17,805 nt of DNA, taken from contig JAFGWS010000053.1 of the NCBI GenBank assembly GCA_016937035.1, positions 1 to 17,805 of the forward strand, in the 5' to 3' direction. The notes under the pieces were generated by a model that was not told the DNA's origin, made no database searches, and saw only the letters and a program-made list of their open reading frames with translations. Each line of letters starts with the position of its first letter. Position 1 is the stretch's first letter. The DNA comes from Pontiellaceae bacterium. Its GTDB lineage: Bacteria > Verrucomicrobiota > Kiritimatiellia > Kiritimatiellales > Pontiellaceae. A program made the translations under genes and the position numbers. Below, piece after piece: positions 14,334-17,805 of this stretch.

Positions 14334-17805
<3,472 letters not shown>

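Overview
The gene content suggests a member of the Planctomycetes-Verrucomicrobia-Kiritimatiellota group. The clues are an ECF sigma factor placed directly before a serine/threonine kinase with an N-terminal zinc ribbon, glycine-rich EF-hand secreted proteins, and many dispersed GC-rich intergenic repeats. This taxonomic call is an inference from gene style, not from a marker gene.

Positions 1-2940 are gene-poor and repeat-rich. They hold the first 20 codons of a leftward gene, a structured stretch at 632-1046 that reads like a short, ORF-less group II intron RNA, and two leftward genes for small membrane proteins (1078-1314 and 1766-1996). Each small gene has the same hairpin-forming leader and abuts one copy of a ~270-bp repeat (1429-1707 and 2091-2360). 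A shorter relative of that repeat lies at 2691-2804.

Positions 2941-5685 carry a secreted Gly/Ala-rich EF-hand protein with its own terminator and an SLC13/ArsB-type anion permease. A block of five consecutive palindromes follows. Positions 5686-8638 are housekeeping: queA leftward, and purD-purE rightward as a two-gene purine operon. Positions 8840-10526 encode an AbiEi/AbiEii (type IV) toxin-antitoxin pair with overlapping ends.

Positions 10886-13321 hold a DUF2892 membrane protein, a secreted GH18-type hydrolase, a histidine phosphatase and a STAS-domain protein. Positions 13516-17805 hold an ECF sigma factor and a very long membrane-bound Ser/Thr kinase that runs off the window. The kinase probably works with the sigma factor in transmembrane signalling. 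Its coding sequence has absorbed several short DNA repeats in frame, and its outer part ends in a domain that looks like the SecD P1 head.

The observations most worth a second look are the group II intron-like RNA, the paired small-gene/repeat units, the kinase with repeat-derived insertions, and its SecD-like C-terminal region.
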